From Candidatus Cloacimonadota bacterium (GTDB taxonomy: Bacteria > Cloacimonadota > Cloacimonadia > JGIOTU-2): a stretch of 64,000 nt of DNA. Of the stretch, positions 56,393 to 64,000 are shown piece by piece; position 1 is the first letter of the stretch; every line of letters starts with the position of its first letter. The translations under genes and the position numbers were made by a program. Where the stretch lies: NCBI GenBank assembly GCA_030613025.1, contig JAUWMT010000003.1, forward strand, positions 23,669 to 87,668, read 5' to 3'. Under the pieces are notes generated by a model that saw nothing but the letters and a program-made list of their open reading frames with translations, made no database searches and was not told where the DNA came from.

Positions 56393-58660
56393 TTATTTGG
56401 GTATTTTAATACAATCACAAGTTTCCTCATTATATCTCAATCCTTCAAATTCAATTTGCATGAAGTCTTTATTAAAATCAAATAATCCTACAATTTTGCC
56501 ACCAATTTTATTAAATAGAAATTTATATTGAAATTCTAAATATTTTTTTATTAATAATTCTGTTAAAGCTAAAGTTGCATAATTCATAGATTTATTAAAT
56601 TCTCTCTTTTTTTTCCAGGAACGATGTTGTTTAATGTGATCTTCAATTTCTTGATCAATTTCATTCCAAATTTTTTTATAAATATTATCACATTTATATA
56701 GATGTGTTTTTTTAAACAGGTTAAGAAAATCTTTGTCAATTTCAGGATCCACATTTTCATCCAAATATAAACATTTCCATAACATTTTAGTGGATCCTTT
56801 ATCTGGATTAAATATTCTTTTGTTTTTTCTTATATATGGACAAGATAACGAAATTACATTTTTTTCAATTTTACCAATTCTCAAGCCTAAAGCTATCAAT
56901 CCTTTTTTATGATCAGTGAATCTTCCCCATTCTTGGATAAAATCAGATAATGCTAAAAGAAATGTATATTTTTTTATTTGATTATCTTCATTTGAATCTA
57001 TTATTATATGAATATTTTTTAATGCATTTGCATAATCTTTGATTAACTTGTAAAATTCATCTTTTATCCTCTCTTCAGTTTCTTTTTTAGCATTTAAACT
57101 TTCTATATCTTTTTCAATTCTTTTTTCATAAATGAAATTTGTGAATCTAAATTTTTCATTAATAATTGGTTTTATTTCACCGTTTTTATGTTCAAACACA
57201 ATATTATTATTATTTTTTATAGTTTCAATTTCACCAAGTTCCTCTAATATATAATATTTCCATTGGTATAGATTATGTAACAATATCGGAACAGCCTTCT
57301 GATATTTGTCATTCTCAGATTTGATAGAATGTATGGTAAACAAAGATGATAAAACGGCATGATCAGATCTCTCATACAAACTGTATATTACTAAATCTTC
57401 CAAAATTGAATATGTTTGATATTTATTTTGTCCATCATTAGTTGATAAAAGTTCAGATGCTTTTTCTATTATATTTGGAAGTTCTTTGGTAAAATTATTA
57501 TAACAAAAATACAATGATTTTGAAATATGTATATCTGGTGTTTTACCTTTGTAAAAATAAACTTCAAAAAAAGATTTAAGTTCGTCCTTAATTGTTTCAA
57601 TAGGGTATGCAAGATCGTGTGATAAGGCAATTTCCCTCCATATTTTCATATTATATTGAGAATTGTCATTAGGTTTATCGTTAAATAAATATTTATATAA
57701 AATGTTTCCTAATAGAAAAACATTAAACCCATGTATATAATGGTCTTTTGTACCTATGCTTTGTAAAAGTGGTTCAACGTTTTGTAATTTTTCATAGTAT
57801 TTTACAGTCGCGATATCATCTCTATTATTATGAATATATTCTCTTATCTTATCAATGGGATCACAATTAAAACTATGTATAGATCTTGCTAATTCCCATA
57901 ATTCATTATCAAGTTGCTTTATATCTGGATTTATTGTCAAATCAATAATCATATCATCAAAATAAATTAAATTTTGTTTATACCTTTTTATTGTATTCTG
58001 AGTTAATATGTCTAAAAGTTTTAATCCTTCATGAAAAGATTTGTCTTTTAATAATTTTTTCCAATTATTATTGATTTTACCTTCTATTTTATCTACGGAA
58101 AAAAAATCAAAATTGTTGTAAGTTTTTACCTGAAACTTATCAGGCTTATCAGGCTCATCAGGCTCATCCTTAAATTCAATTAAATCTTTTAAAGAATTTT
58201 TGTTAGTTTTAGTTAACACTTTTTCAATTTTATTATCATTAGTATTTAAAAGGTTTTGAATTTTTTCATAACAAAAATTTTTTTTCACGCGACCATCATT
58301 TAAATTTGGTGAATCCCAAGATATACAAAGCACACCAATATCTTCTTTATTCTCACCAATTAATATCCCCTTTATGGGTAGGTAAATAGTCTCTTCAATA
58401 CCTAAAATTACATCCCAAAAACCAGATTCTAGACTTTTTGGATCAAGTATTGAAAATGGTGAATATTTAGCTTCATCTTCATCGAAAGCAATCATCGTTA
58501 AACCTTTACCATTTTCCGGTTCAATTGGAGATTCCATTGCTGATAGTGGTTCTAAAAAAAACACATCCCTCTTCAATTGTCTAAGTATTCTTATTGCATC
58601 ATCTGCATCTAATTTGTTATTTAAATCACTTTTAGTTACTGAGCAAATTACTGTTTTCAC
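56393..58660 (-). CDS. Large HD-hydrolase-like protein of unknown function (frame disrupted upstream)
   Basis: 755 residues from GTG 58660, but the true gene probably starts at 58911 (see the 29-bp duplication). Residues about 1-120 are alpha/beta, possibly GAF-like (IYLPIKGILIGENKEDIGVLCISWD). An Asp/Pro repeat follows (DEPDEPDKPDK, about 165-175). A helical domain about 300-590 has HD-type signatures: KDHYIHGFNVFLLG (His307, His310), REIALSHDLAYPIE (His348-Asp349), YERSDHAVLSSL (Asp433-His434) and LSDFIQEWGR (Asp573). These could bind metals and hydrolyse a phosphoester. No known family name comes to mind. Its place between livK and the radical SAM gene suggests a role in the same peptide system. 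Confidence 0.75.
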   Translation of the reverse strand: MKTVICSVTKSDLNNKLDADDAIRILRQLKRDVFFLEPLSAMESPIEPENGKGLTMIAFDEDEAKYSPFSILDPKSLESGFWDVILGIEETIYLPIKGILIGENKEDIGVLCISWDSPNLNDGRVKKNFCYEKIQNLLNTNDNKIEKVLTKTNKNSLKDLIEFKDEPDEPDKPDKFQVKTYNNFDFFSVDKIEGKINNNWKKLLKDKSFHEGLKLLDILTQNTIKRYKQNLIYFDDMIIDLTINPDIKQLDNELWELARSIHSFNCDPIDKIREYIHNNRDDIATVKYYEKLQNVEPLLQSIGTKDHYIHGFNVFLLGNILYKYLFNDKPNDNSQYNMKIWREIALSHDLAYPIETIKDELKSFFEVYFYKGKTPDIHISKSLYFCYNNFTKELPNIIEKASELLSTNDGQNKYQTYSILEDLVIYSLYERSDHAVLSSLFTIHSIKSENDKYQKAVPILLHNLYQWKYYILEELGEIETIKNNNNIVFEHKNGEIKPIINEKFRFTNFIYEKRIEKDIESLNAKKETEERIKDEFYKLIKDYANALKNIHIIIDSNEDNQIKKYTFLLALSDFIQEWGRFTDHKKGLIALGLRIGKIEKNVISLSCPYIRKNKRIFNPDKGSTKMLWKCLYLDENVDPEIDKDFLNLFKKTHLYKCDNIYKKIWNEIDQEIEDHIKQHRSWKKKREFNKSMNYATLALTELLIKKYLEFQYKFLFNKIGGKIVGLFDFNKDFMQIEFEGLRYNEETCDCIKIPK

Positions 58661-58800
58661 TTTTTCATTTAAAATATTAATGTTAGAAATTTTATAATCA
58701 GTATTAATTAAAATCCAATGAAAACAATTTGTTTCTTTGTTTAAACCAAAAAAATAACACCTTGGATTATTTTTTGTTCTATTGAAATTTATTAGTGATT

Positions 58801-58858
58801 CAATTTTCCACTCTACTCCAATTTTTTTTCAATTTTCCACTCTACTCCAATTTTTTTT
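58801..58858. repeat. Perfect 29-bp tandem duplication that shifts the HD-protein frame
   Basis: The units 58801-58829 and 58830-58858 are identical (CAATTTTCCACTCTACTCCA then nine bases). 29 is not a multiple of three. With both copies the frame from ATG 58911 ends at TAG 58813-58815. With one copy it reads straight through 74 codons into the 755-codon frame. Confidence 0.95.
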
Positions 58859-58911
58859 ATAAGTAATTCACTGATAACGGTTTTTATTGCTTCATTCGTT
58901 AAAGTGTACAT
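58813..58911 (-). pseudogene. Real 5' start of the HD-protein gene, truncated by the tandem duplication
   Basis: ATG 58911 has an excellent GGGGAG site 6 bases upstream, while GTG 58660 has none. The frame gives MYTLTNEAIKTVISELLIKK, then stops at codon 33 inside the duplicated block. Deleting one 29-bp unit yields a continuous 829-residue protein whose added N-terminus (about 74 residues, including CYFFGLNKETNCFHWILIN) extends the possible sensor domain. So the gene is either inactivated or switched by repeat-number change. Confidence 0.85.
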
Positions 58912-58962
58912 TTATACTCCCCAAAATAAGCAAAGCATGTTAATAGATAGTATGATCATCAA

Positions 58963-60081
58963 TTAGTCAGAATAGGTTATTATTTTGCCATTCTTAATAG
59001 TTTTTAATATCAATTCTTGTTCAATATCTCCATTCTTATCAACAGAAAATGTCCCTGAGGCTCCATTATAATTTTCTATTTCATATAACCCCTTTTTGAT
59101 CTCATCAACAGAAATTCCATTGTTAATCATTGCATTATATGTTATCATAAGGGCGTCATAAGAATTAGATCCAAAACTTAAAGGTTCTTGTCCAAATTTC
59201 ATAAGGTAATTTTTGTTAAATTTTTCTTGTTCTTCATTTTCTGTATTTGAAATATTTTTAGTAGATGTAAAAATTATTCCATTAGAAGCATCACCAGTTT
59301 TTTGTATAAGGCTCGGATCATCCATAAGTTGATGAGAAAATAAAGGAATATTTATTCCAAGTTCCTTTACTTGCTTTATAAATAATTCTGATTCTCGTGG
59401 AAACAATGCGAAATATAAAGCATCTGGATTATTTGATTGTATTTTTAATATTTGTGTTTTAAAGTTAATATCACCCCTAATGCATTTTTCTTCATTCAGT
59501 ATTTCTCCACCCCGTTTTATAAACTCATCTTTAAAAGCAGTTGCAACACCTTGTGGTCCAGCTTCGGTGATGTTAAATAAAGAAACTGTTTTAATATTTT
59601 TATCCTTTGATATAAATTTAGCCATCGCTATTCCATCATATATATCCGAAACGATTGTTCTAAATATATAATCACCTGCATTTGATATTTCATGATTTGT
59701 GGCAGCAGGTGATATTAGAATTACTTTTTTCTGATTTAAAATAGGCGCAAGAGCAAGCACTTCTGTACTTGACATTGCCCCTATAATAATTTTTACATTA
59801 TTTATTTCTATTAGTTTATTTGCTGCACTAAGAGCCAAATCAGACTTAGCTTGAGAGTCTTCATAAATTATTTCTATTTTCTTTCCATTAATTCCATCCT
59901 TATTATTCACCTCACTTTTTGCTAATTCCAATGAATTTTTAGCGCATTGCCCATAAGCCGCTGCATCTCCTGTTAATGGCAAAATTGCTCCAATTTTAAT
60001 TACATCATCTTTTTTTGCACAACCAGAAAATAAACCAATTATTAGAATAATAAAAAGAAATAATTTTATTACTTTATGCAT
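58963..60081 (-). CDS. livK: Branched-chain amino acid-type ABC transporter substrate-binding lipoprotein LivK
   Basis: Start at ATG 60081 (MHKVIKLFLFIILIIGLFSGC), set by GGAGG seven bases ahead; an ATG at 60126 would hide the signal. 372 residues; lipobox LFSGC. Periplasmic-binding type I fold: IKIGAILPLTGDAAAYGQ, IIYEDSQAKSDLALSAANKLI, IIIGAMSSTEVLALAPI and ILISPAATNHEISNAGDYIFR. It is the first gene of the operon. Ligand cannot be read; amino acids, amides or small peptides are possible. Confidence 0.93.
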   Translation of the reverse strand: MHKVIKLFLFIILIIGLFSGCAKKDDVIKIGAILPLTGDAAAYGQCAKNSLELAKSEVNNKDGINGKKIEIIYEDSQAKSDLALSAANKLIEINNVKIIIGAMSSTEVLALAPILNQKKVILISPAATNHEISNAGDYIFRTIVSDIYDGIAMAKFISKDKNIKTVSLFNITEAGPQGVATAFKDEFIKRGGEILNEEKCIRGDINFKTQILKIQSNNPDALYFALFPRESELFIKQVKELGINIPLFSHQLMDDPSLIQKTGDASNGIIFTSTKNISNTENEEQEKFNKNYLMKFGQEPLSFGSNSYDALMITYNAMINNGISVDEIKKGLYEIENYNGASGTFSVDKNGDIEQELILKTIKNGKIITYSD

Positions 60082-60143
60082 TTTAATCCTCCATGTAATA
60101 AATTTATGTAAAAAACTATTTTTCAATTAAAATATGTCAATTT

Positions 60144-62060
60144 TTACTCTATCGTTTTCTGTACATTCACATCTTCTTTGAGGGAGATCAATTCATACAA
60201 TTTGAACGGCTTACCTTTTCCCCGAAGAGTTTTTATATCCAAATAACGTGCTTCAACTTTTTCCTTCACTGCCTCATAAGTGGTTTCGCTAATAATAATA
60301 TGATTCTCTGTTTCATAAATTTTATTCATCGGCTCGATACGCGCACCTGTATTAATGGTATCTCCTATAGCAGTATAATCAAATATCTGCTCTGAGCCGA
60401 GATTTCCCACAAGTGCCGAACCGGTATGAATTCCAATACCAAACTGTACAGGATCTTTGCCTTCTTTTTCCCATTTTGCCTGTAATTTTCTCAACCGTTC
60501 AGCCATAAGCAGGGCTGTTTTGCACGCATTGTATGCATGCATTTCATAGTAATAGGGGACACCAAAAAGCGCCATGAGCGCATCACCAATGAACTTATCG
60601 ATCGTTCCGCTATTATCCTTGACCACATCCACCATCTCGGTCAAATATTCACGCAGGATCTCAACAACTTCCTGGGTCTCATGCTGCTCGGAATAGGCAG
60701 TAAAGGAACGCAGGTCGGAAAAGAGAACTGTGAGTTCCTGAACCTTACCACCAAACTTAAGCCGCTTTGGATCCTTCACAATAATATCCACAATATCTTT
60801 TGCTACATATTGCTGGAACGCCTTTTTGATAAAGAGCTTCTCTTTCCTACCCATATAATACTGCATGATAAGATTCCCAAAAAATGAGATCAAAATTGCA
60901 GTCGGAACTTCTGTAACGTTCACAATAGTATGATGAGTCGAGAACATCACATACACAAAAATTAGATATCCAATGATCAGCAGTGCTCCGATCACAGCAT
61001 TGATCGTGGGCTTGAAGAAGTTAAAAAGTATATTCACAATAAAAATAAGTATCAATAAACCAAGCACAAGATACAGATAGTTGAATGACTTTAGATAATT
61101 TGAGTTCAGCACCATCTCGATGAAATTCGCATGGATCTCGACACCGGGTGTGAGCCCTTGTCCTTTCCCCGGATTATAAAATGGGGTAGGAAAGAGATCA
61201 TGAAGTTCTTCTGCAGAAGCACCCACAATAACTATTTTGTCCTTAAAAGTATTACCTTTTAGATGTTCTTCAAAGAGGTTGAGATCAAAACCGAAACTCT
61301 CCTCGGTGCGAACCTGAAATGTGCTGTCATCCAACACAGTATCTATATGATAATACGGAAAAGTATTCGCCGGACCATAATAGTTCATAAAAACTGTATT
61401 GCCGGAACATTTGGGCATAACAAAGGATCCGAGTACAAAATTATTGATAGAATTGAAAATCTTGGGTTCCTCACCTCTTTTTTGGGCAAGAAACATTTGC
61501 AACCCCTTCACGCCAATTGTGTAGTATGGTTCATCTGAAAAAGTTGAGAAAAGTGTGTATTTGCGCACAAATCCATCCTGATCCTGAGATATACCAACCA
61601 AACCCCACGGCAAATCTCGATCTGTGATCTCCTTAATAGGCGGGACAATTCTGAGTGTGATCGAAGCGCCGGTTCTCTTCTCGCTCAATTTTCCAGCGAA
61701 AACAACATTTCCATATTTTGCTGACGTAACAGCGAGATCAACATCCTCTTTTGCGAGCGTCGGTTCTGTGAATTCAATATCAAATATGATAAGCGCTGCA
61801 CCGGCTTGATTGAGATTTTCTACAAGATGTGCAAAATAACTCCGCGGAAAGGGATATCTTCCAAGTTCCTCGAATGCCTGGTCGGAAATATCTACGATAA
61901 CGATGTCTTTCGATACTTCGAGCGGTCCCCGAAGATTGAAGTTGGTATCTATCCAGATGAGCTCGAGATTCTTATAAATTCGCGTCATCGATAATAGGAT
62001 GACTGTGACAAACACAAAAATTGAAAAGATCAAAACGAATCGAAACTTAATTTTTTTCAT
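60144..62060 (-). CDS. CHASE2-domain adenylate/guanylate cyclase
   Basis: 638 residues. N-terminal helix (10-27), then an extracytoplasmic CHASE2 sensor (about 30-320: IVIVDISDQAFEELGRYPFPRSYFAHLV; ALIIFDIEFTEP), two or three helices (about 330-410) and a class III cyclase domain (about 435-615). Cyclase motifs: TVLFSDLRSFTAYSE (metal Asp), IDKFIGDALMALFGVP (second metal Asp), FGIGIHTGSALVGNLG and FDYTAIGDTINTGARIE. It should make cAMP or cGMP in response to an outside signal. 62 bases separate it from livK downstream. Confidence 0.94.
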   Translation of the reverse strand: MKKIKFRFVLIFSIFVFVTVILLSMTRIYKNLELIWIDTNFNLRGPLEVSKDIVIVDISDQAFEELGRYPFPRSYFAHLVENLNQAGAALIIFDIEFTEPTLAKEDVDLAVTSAKYGNVVFAGKLSEKRTGASITLRIVPPIKEITDRDLPWGLVGISQDQDGFVRKYTLFSTFSDEPYYTIGVKGLQMFLAQKRGEEPKIFNSINNFVLGSFVMPKCSGNTVFMNYYGPANTFPYYHIDTVLDDSTFQVRTEESFGFDLNLFEEHLKGNTFKDKIVIVGASAEELHDLFPTPFYNPGKGQGLTPGVEIHANFIEMVLNSNYLKSFNYLYLVLGLLILIFIVNILFNFFKPTINAVIGALLIIGYLIFVYVMFSTHHTIVNVTEVPTAILISFFGNLIMQYYMGRKEKLFIKKAFQQYVAKDIVDIIVKDPKRLKFGGKVQELTVLFSDLRSFTAYSEQHETQEVVEILREYLTEMVDVVKDNSGTIDKFIGDALMALFGVPYYYEMHAYNACKTALLMAERLRKLQAKWEKEGKDPVQFGIGIHTGSALVGNLGSEQIFDYTAIGDTINTGARIEPMNKIYETENHIIISETTYEAVKEKVEARYLDIKTLRGKGKPFKLYELISLKEDVNVQKTIE

Positions 62061-62208
62061 TGCTTCCTCTTAATCACTTAATTCTATAATTCTGTTATAT
62101 TTTGGCAAAATATTTTCATCCCCGATATATCGGTGTGAAATCTTTAGTAGAGAGGATTAACATGGTCGAAATTTATAATCAAGTTTTTCATTCGTGTTAA
62201 TTCGCCTG

Positions 62209-62237
62209 TCACGGCGTAGTATAACGAAGACGGATGG
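62209..62237. repeat. Dispersed CACGG...GAAGACGGATGG repeat
   Basis: A 28-base element similar (21 of 28, all differences transitions) to the inverted copy at 44806-44834. It lies in the 214-base gap between ddl and the cyclase gene, which holds no gene; a CCCCGATATATCGG dyad (about 62121-62134) is also present there. Confidence 0.55.
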
Positions 62238-62274
62238 TTACATCTTTTTCGGTTTATCCGAGTTAAGGATGAGA

Positions 62275-63228
62275 TCATTCAAAATCTCTCTCTATTATTT
62301 TTCTTATTAATTCTTCAAATGAAATGCCGACAACTTTTGCAGCCATGGGCACCAAGCTCAATGATGTCATTCCGGGAAGTGTGTTCAGTTCGAGAAAATA
62401 GAATTTCTTCCCATCGAATCGAAAATCAACACGTGCATAGTCCGAGCATTTGAATTCCTTGTAAATTCTTTCGCCGTAATCTAAGACGATTTCAGCTTCC
62501 TTTTGAGTTAATTTTGCAGGAGTTTCATACACGGTGTAGCCGTCAGTATATTTATGAGCATAATCATAAAATTCACCACTCGGTTTGATCTCCACTACAG
62601 GAAGCGCCCTGTTTCCGAGCATTGCTACAGTTATCTCTCTGCCGGATATGTATTCCTCAATAAGAATGTCATCATTTACGGAAAATGCTAATTCGAGGGC
62701 AGCATCAAATCCATCTGCATTATTCAAAATTGTCACACCAACCGACGAGCCGGAGGCATTTGGTTTGATGACAAGTTCCTGTCCGAGCTGCTCGCTTACT
62801 TCATTATAGGATGGCTTTACTCCATTTTTGCGGAAAAACAGTGCTCTTGGAACCGGAACTCCAAGATTCTGAGCTAACAATTTTGAGATTTTCTTATTCA
62901 TCGAGATGTAACTTGCTTCGGAGGATGAGCCCACAAAAGGAATGCCGGCAAGCTCGAATAATTTTTGGAATGTGCCGTCCTCACCATCACCACCGTGCAA
63001 ACCGATAAATACAATATCAGCTCCGGACTTCTTAATATAATCCACAAATTTCAGATAGTTGAAAACACTCTCTTCCACAAAATCTGCCGGATCGACAACC
63101 AATACCTCTTTGTGCAGCGACTTCAAAGCTTTTTCAACTGCATCGCATGTATGGATGGAGACCTCCCGTTCTTCGGAAGTGCCGCCTTTGAGCAATGCTA
63201 CTTTATGAACATTTAATGACAATTGCAT
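62275..63228 (-). CDS. ddl: D-alanine--D-alanine ligase
   Basis: 317 residues, typical size. Makes D-Ala-D-Ala for peptidoglycan. Motifs: VALLKGGTSEEREVSIHT, VFIGLHGGDGEDGTFQKLFELAGIPFVGSS, ELVIKPNASGSSVGVTI, EEYISGREITVAML, YDYAHKYTDGYTVYETPA and DYARVDFRF...FLELNTLPGMTSLSLVPMAA. The start ATG 63228 lies inside the last codons of ndk (16-base overlap), indicating coupled translation. Confidence 0.96.
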   Translation of the reverse strand: MQLSLNVHKVALLKGGTSEEREVSIHTCDAVEKALKSLHKEVLVVDPADFVEESVFNYLKFVDYIKKSGADIVFIGLHGGDGEDGTFQKLFELAGIPFVGSSSEASYISMNKKISKLLAQNLGVPVPRALFFRKNGVKPSYNEVSEQLGQELVIKPNASGSSVGVTILNNADGFDAALELAFSVNDDILIEEYISGREITVAMLGNRALPVVEIKPSGEFYDYAHKYTDGYTVYETPAKLTQKEAEIVLDYGERIYKEFKCSDYARVDFRFDGKKFYFLELNTLPGMTSLSLVPMAAKVVGISFEELIRKIIERDFE

Positions 63229-63632
63229 GACTCGAAGATCACTCCTTGTTCATATTCGAAACTTTCAGGGCTATCCGATCCGTGCACTGCATTTTCCTGG
63301 TTATCAGTACCATACAGATGACGAATAGTACCTTTTGCAGCTTTCCGGGAATCCGTACTGCCTGCCAATTCTCTAAAACCTGCAATAGTATTCTCGCGCT
63401 CGAGCACTATCGCAACTATTGGACCGCTTGTCATAAATTCAACGAGAACTTCATAAAAATGCTTCCCTTTATGTACAGAATAAAATTTCTCTGCAGTTTC
63501 ACGATTCATTGCAAACATTTTTAATTTCCGAATTGTGAAATCATTGTTTTCGATCAATGTAATGATATGTCCGATATTTCCTGCTTTTACTGCATCGGGC
63601 TTGATGAGACAGAGAGTTTGTTCAGATGCCAC
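63213..63632 (-). CDS. ndk: Nucleoside diphosphate kinase
   Basis: 139 residues. Balances NTP pools by phosphate transfer through a His. Motifs: EQTLCLIKPDAVKAGNIGHI, GPIVAIVLERENTIAGFRELAG, GTIRHLYG and NAVHGSDSPE with the active His. The C-terminal tail ESCNCH overlaps the ddl start. The ATG follows an AAAGGCAGG site. Confidence 0.97.
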   Translation of the reverse strand: MASEQTLCLIKPDAVKAGNIGHIITLIENNDFTIRKLKMFAMNRETAEKFYSVHKGKHFYEVLVEFMTSGPIVAIVLERENTIAGFRELAGSTDSRKAAKGTIRHLYGTDNQENAVHGSDSPESFEYEQGVIFESCNCH

Positions 63633-63689
63633 GAGTACCTGCCTTTCATTTCCAGTTGTTTATTCTTTGAATTTTCATGCACTCTGAAC

Positions 63690-63695
63690 TGTCAA
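63690..63695 (-). promoter_or_regulatory. Possible -35 box ahead of ndk-ddl
   Basis: TTGACA on the minus strand, 58 bases upstream of the ndk start. No convincing -10 box is seen at 17 bases, so the assignment is weak. Confidence 0.25.
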
Positions 63696-63806
63696 GAAAA
63701 TTTGTTATATCTAATATTGTACACCAAATATTTCCAATTCATTTTTAACTATTGATGAAGCCATTCGAATACTAAATTGTCGTATATCATAATATGTCTA
63801 TAAGTT

Positions 63807-63843
63807 ATAAAAAAGAGACGCACAAACGCACGTCTCTCTTTTT
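63807..63843. terminator. Bidirectional terminator
   Basis: Stem AGAGACG/CGTCTCT (63814-63820 with 63831-63837) flanked by A-rich DNA on the left and CTTTTTG on the right, so it can work in both directions. The remaining bases to 64000 hold an imperfect GAAGAGAAAAC/GTTTCCTCTTC dyad (about 63916-63948) and no gene. Confidence 0.75.
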
Positions 63844-64000
63844 GTAAGTGAGGTTTTGGCTATCTACATTAGTGCCAAATGTCCCCTTAGGTTGTTAGAA
63901 ATAATTTCGAAAGAAGAGAAAACAAAAAAAGAGTTTCCTCTTCCTTCGATTTCTTTGTTCAATATTAAAATTACTTTCATACTTATTCCTGTCAATTTTC

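Overview
The window reads as a stretch of chromosome from an AT-rich, Gram-negative (diderm) bacterium of the Fibrobacteres-Chlorobi-Bacteroidetes superphylum. A member of Candidatus Cloacimonadota, or a close candidate phylum, fits best. The grounds are nine secreted proteins ending in a type-IX-secretion/FlgD-like sorting domain (W-[ND]-G/C-x-D...G...[SN]GIY-[FL]-Y), a PorV/PorQ-like barrel, outer-membrane barrels, many lipoproteins, strong GGAGG-type ribosome sites and standard stop codons. The taxonomy is inferred from protein style, not from a marker gene. No rRNA or tRNA was seen.

Layout. (1) 1-4576, plus strand: the 3' end of mfd, then three SurA/PpiC-type periplasmic foldases. (2) 4704-8700: an unknown lipoprotein, malQ, and an IS110-family element whose transposase has one in-frame amber codon and whose 5' flank holds three hairpins that could be a bridge RNA. 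(3) 8697-44733, all minus strand: a large alpha-glucan locus. It has two GH57-like enzymes, a GH13 lipoprotein with three glycogen-binding-type modules, starch-binding lipoproteins, a glycogen-binding module fused to an outer-membrane barrel, a second barrel, a PorV-like protein, many surface-sorted proteins, a MalG permease, a MalE-MalF fusion, and a GlgM-like synthase next to GlgE. A PIN-type toxin-antitoxin pair and a broken caspase/legumain-like protease sit inside it. The apparent logic is surface capture and hydrolysis of starch or glycogen, passage through barrels, ABC import of maltodextrin, MalQ processing, and storage through GlgM/GlgE. (4) 45371-48561, plus strand: an NfeD-type protease, a TPR lipoprotein, a small membrane protein and a HAD phosphatase/mutase. 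(5) 48821-60081, minus strand: a branched-chain-amino-acid-type (Liv) ABC operon with two unrelated modules inserted. One is a COG4849/COG4861-like nucleotidyltransferase/winged-helix pair between livH and livM. The other lies between livK and livH: an 80-aa precursor-like peptide ending in CSSSGY, a B12-binding-type radical SAM enzyme and a large HD-hydrolase-like protein. (6) 60144-63632, minus strand: a CHASE2 adenylate/guanylate cyclase, ddl and ndk.

The strongest candidate for an undescribed system is the livK / HD protein / radical SAM / small peptide / livHMGF operon. It looks like a ribosomally made, post-translationally modified peptide pathway welded to a Liv transporter. The HD-protein gene carries a perfect 29-bp tandem duplication just after its real start. 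Removing one copy restores a single 829-codon frame behind a strong ribosome site, so the gene is either freshly broken or phase-variable. Three other genes (the transposase, one sorted secreted protein, and the caspase-like protease) are each interrupted by a single in-frame stop.
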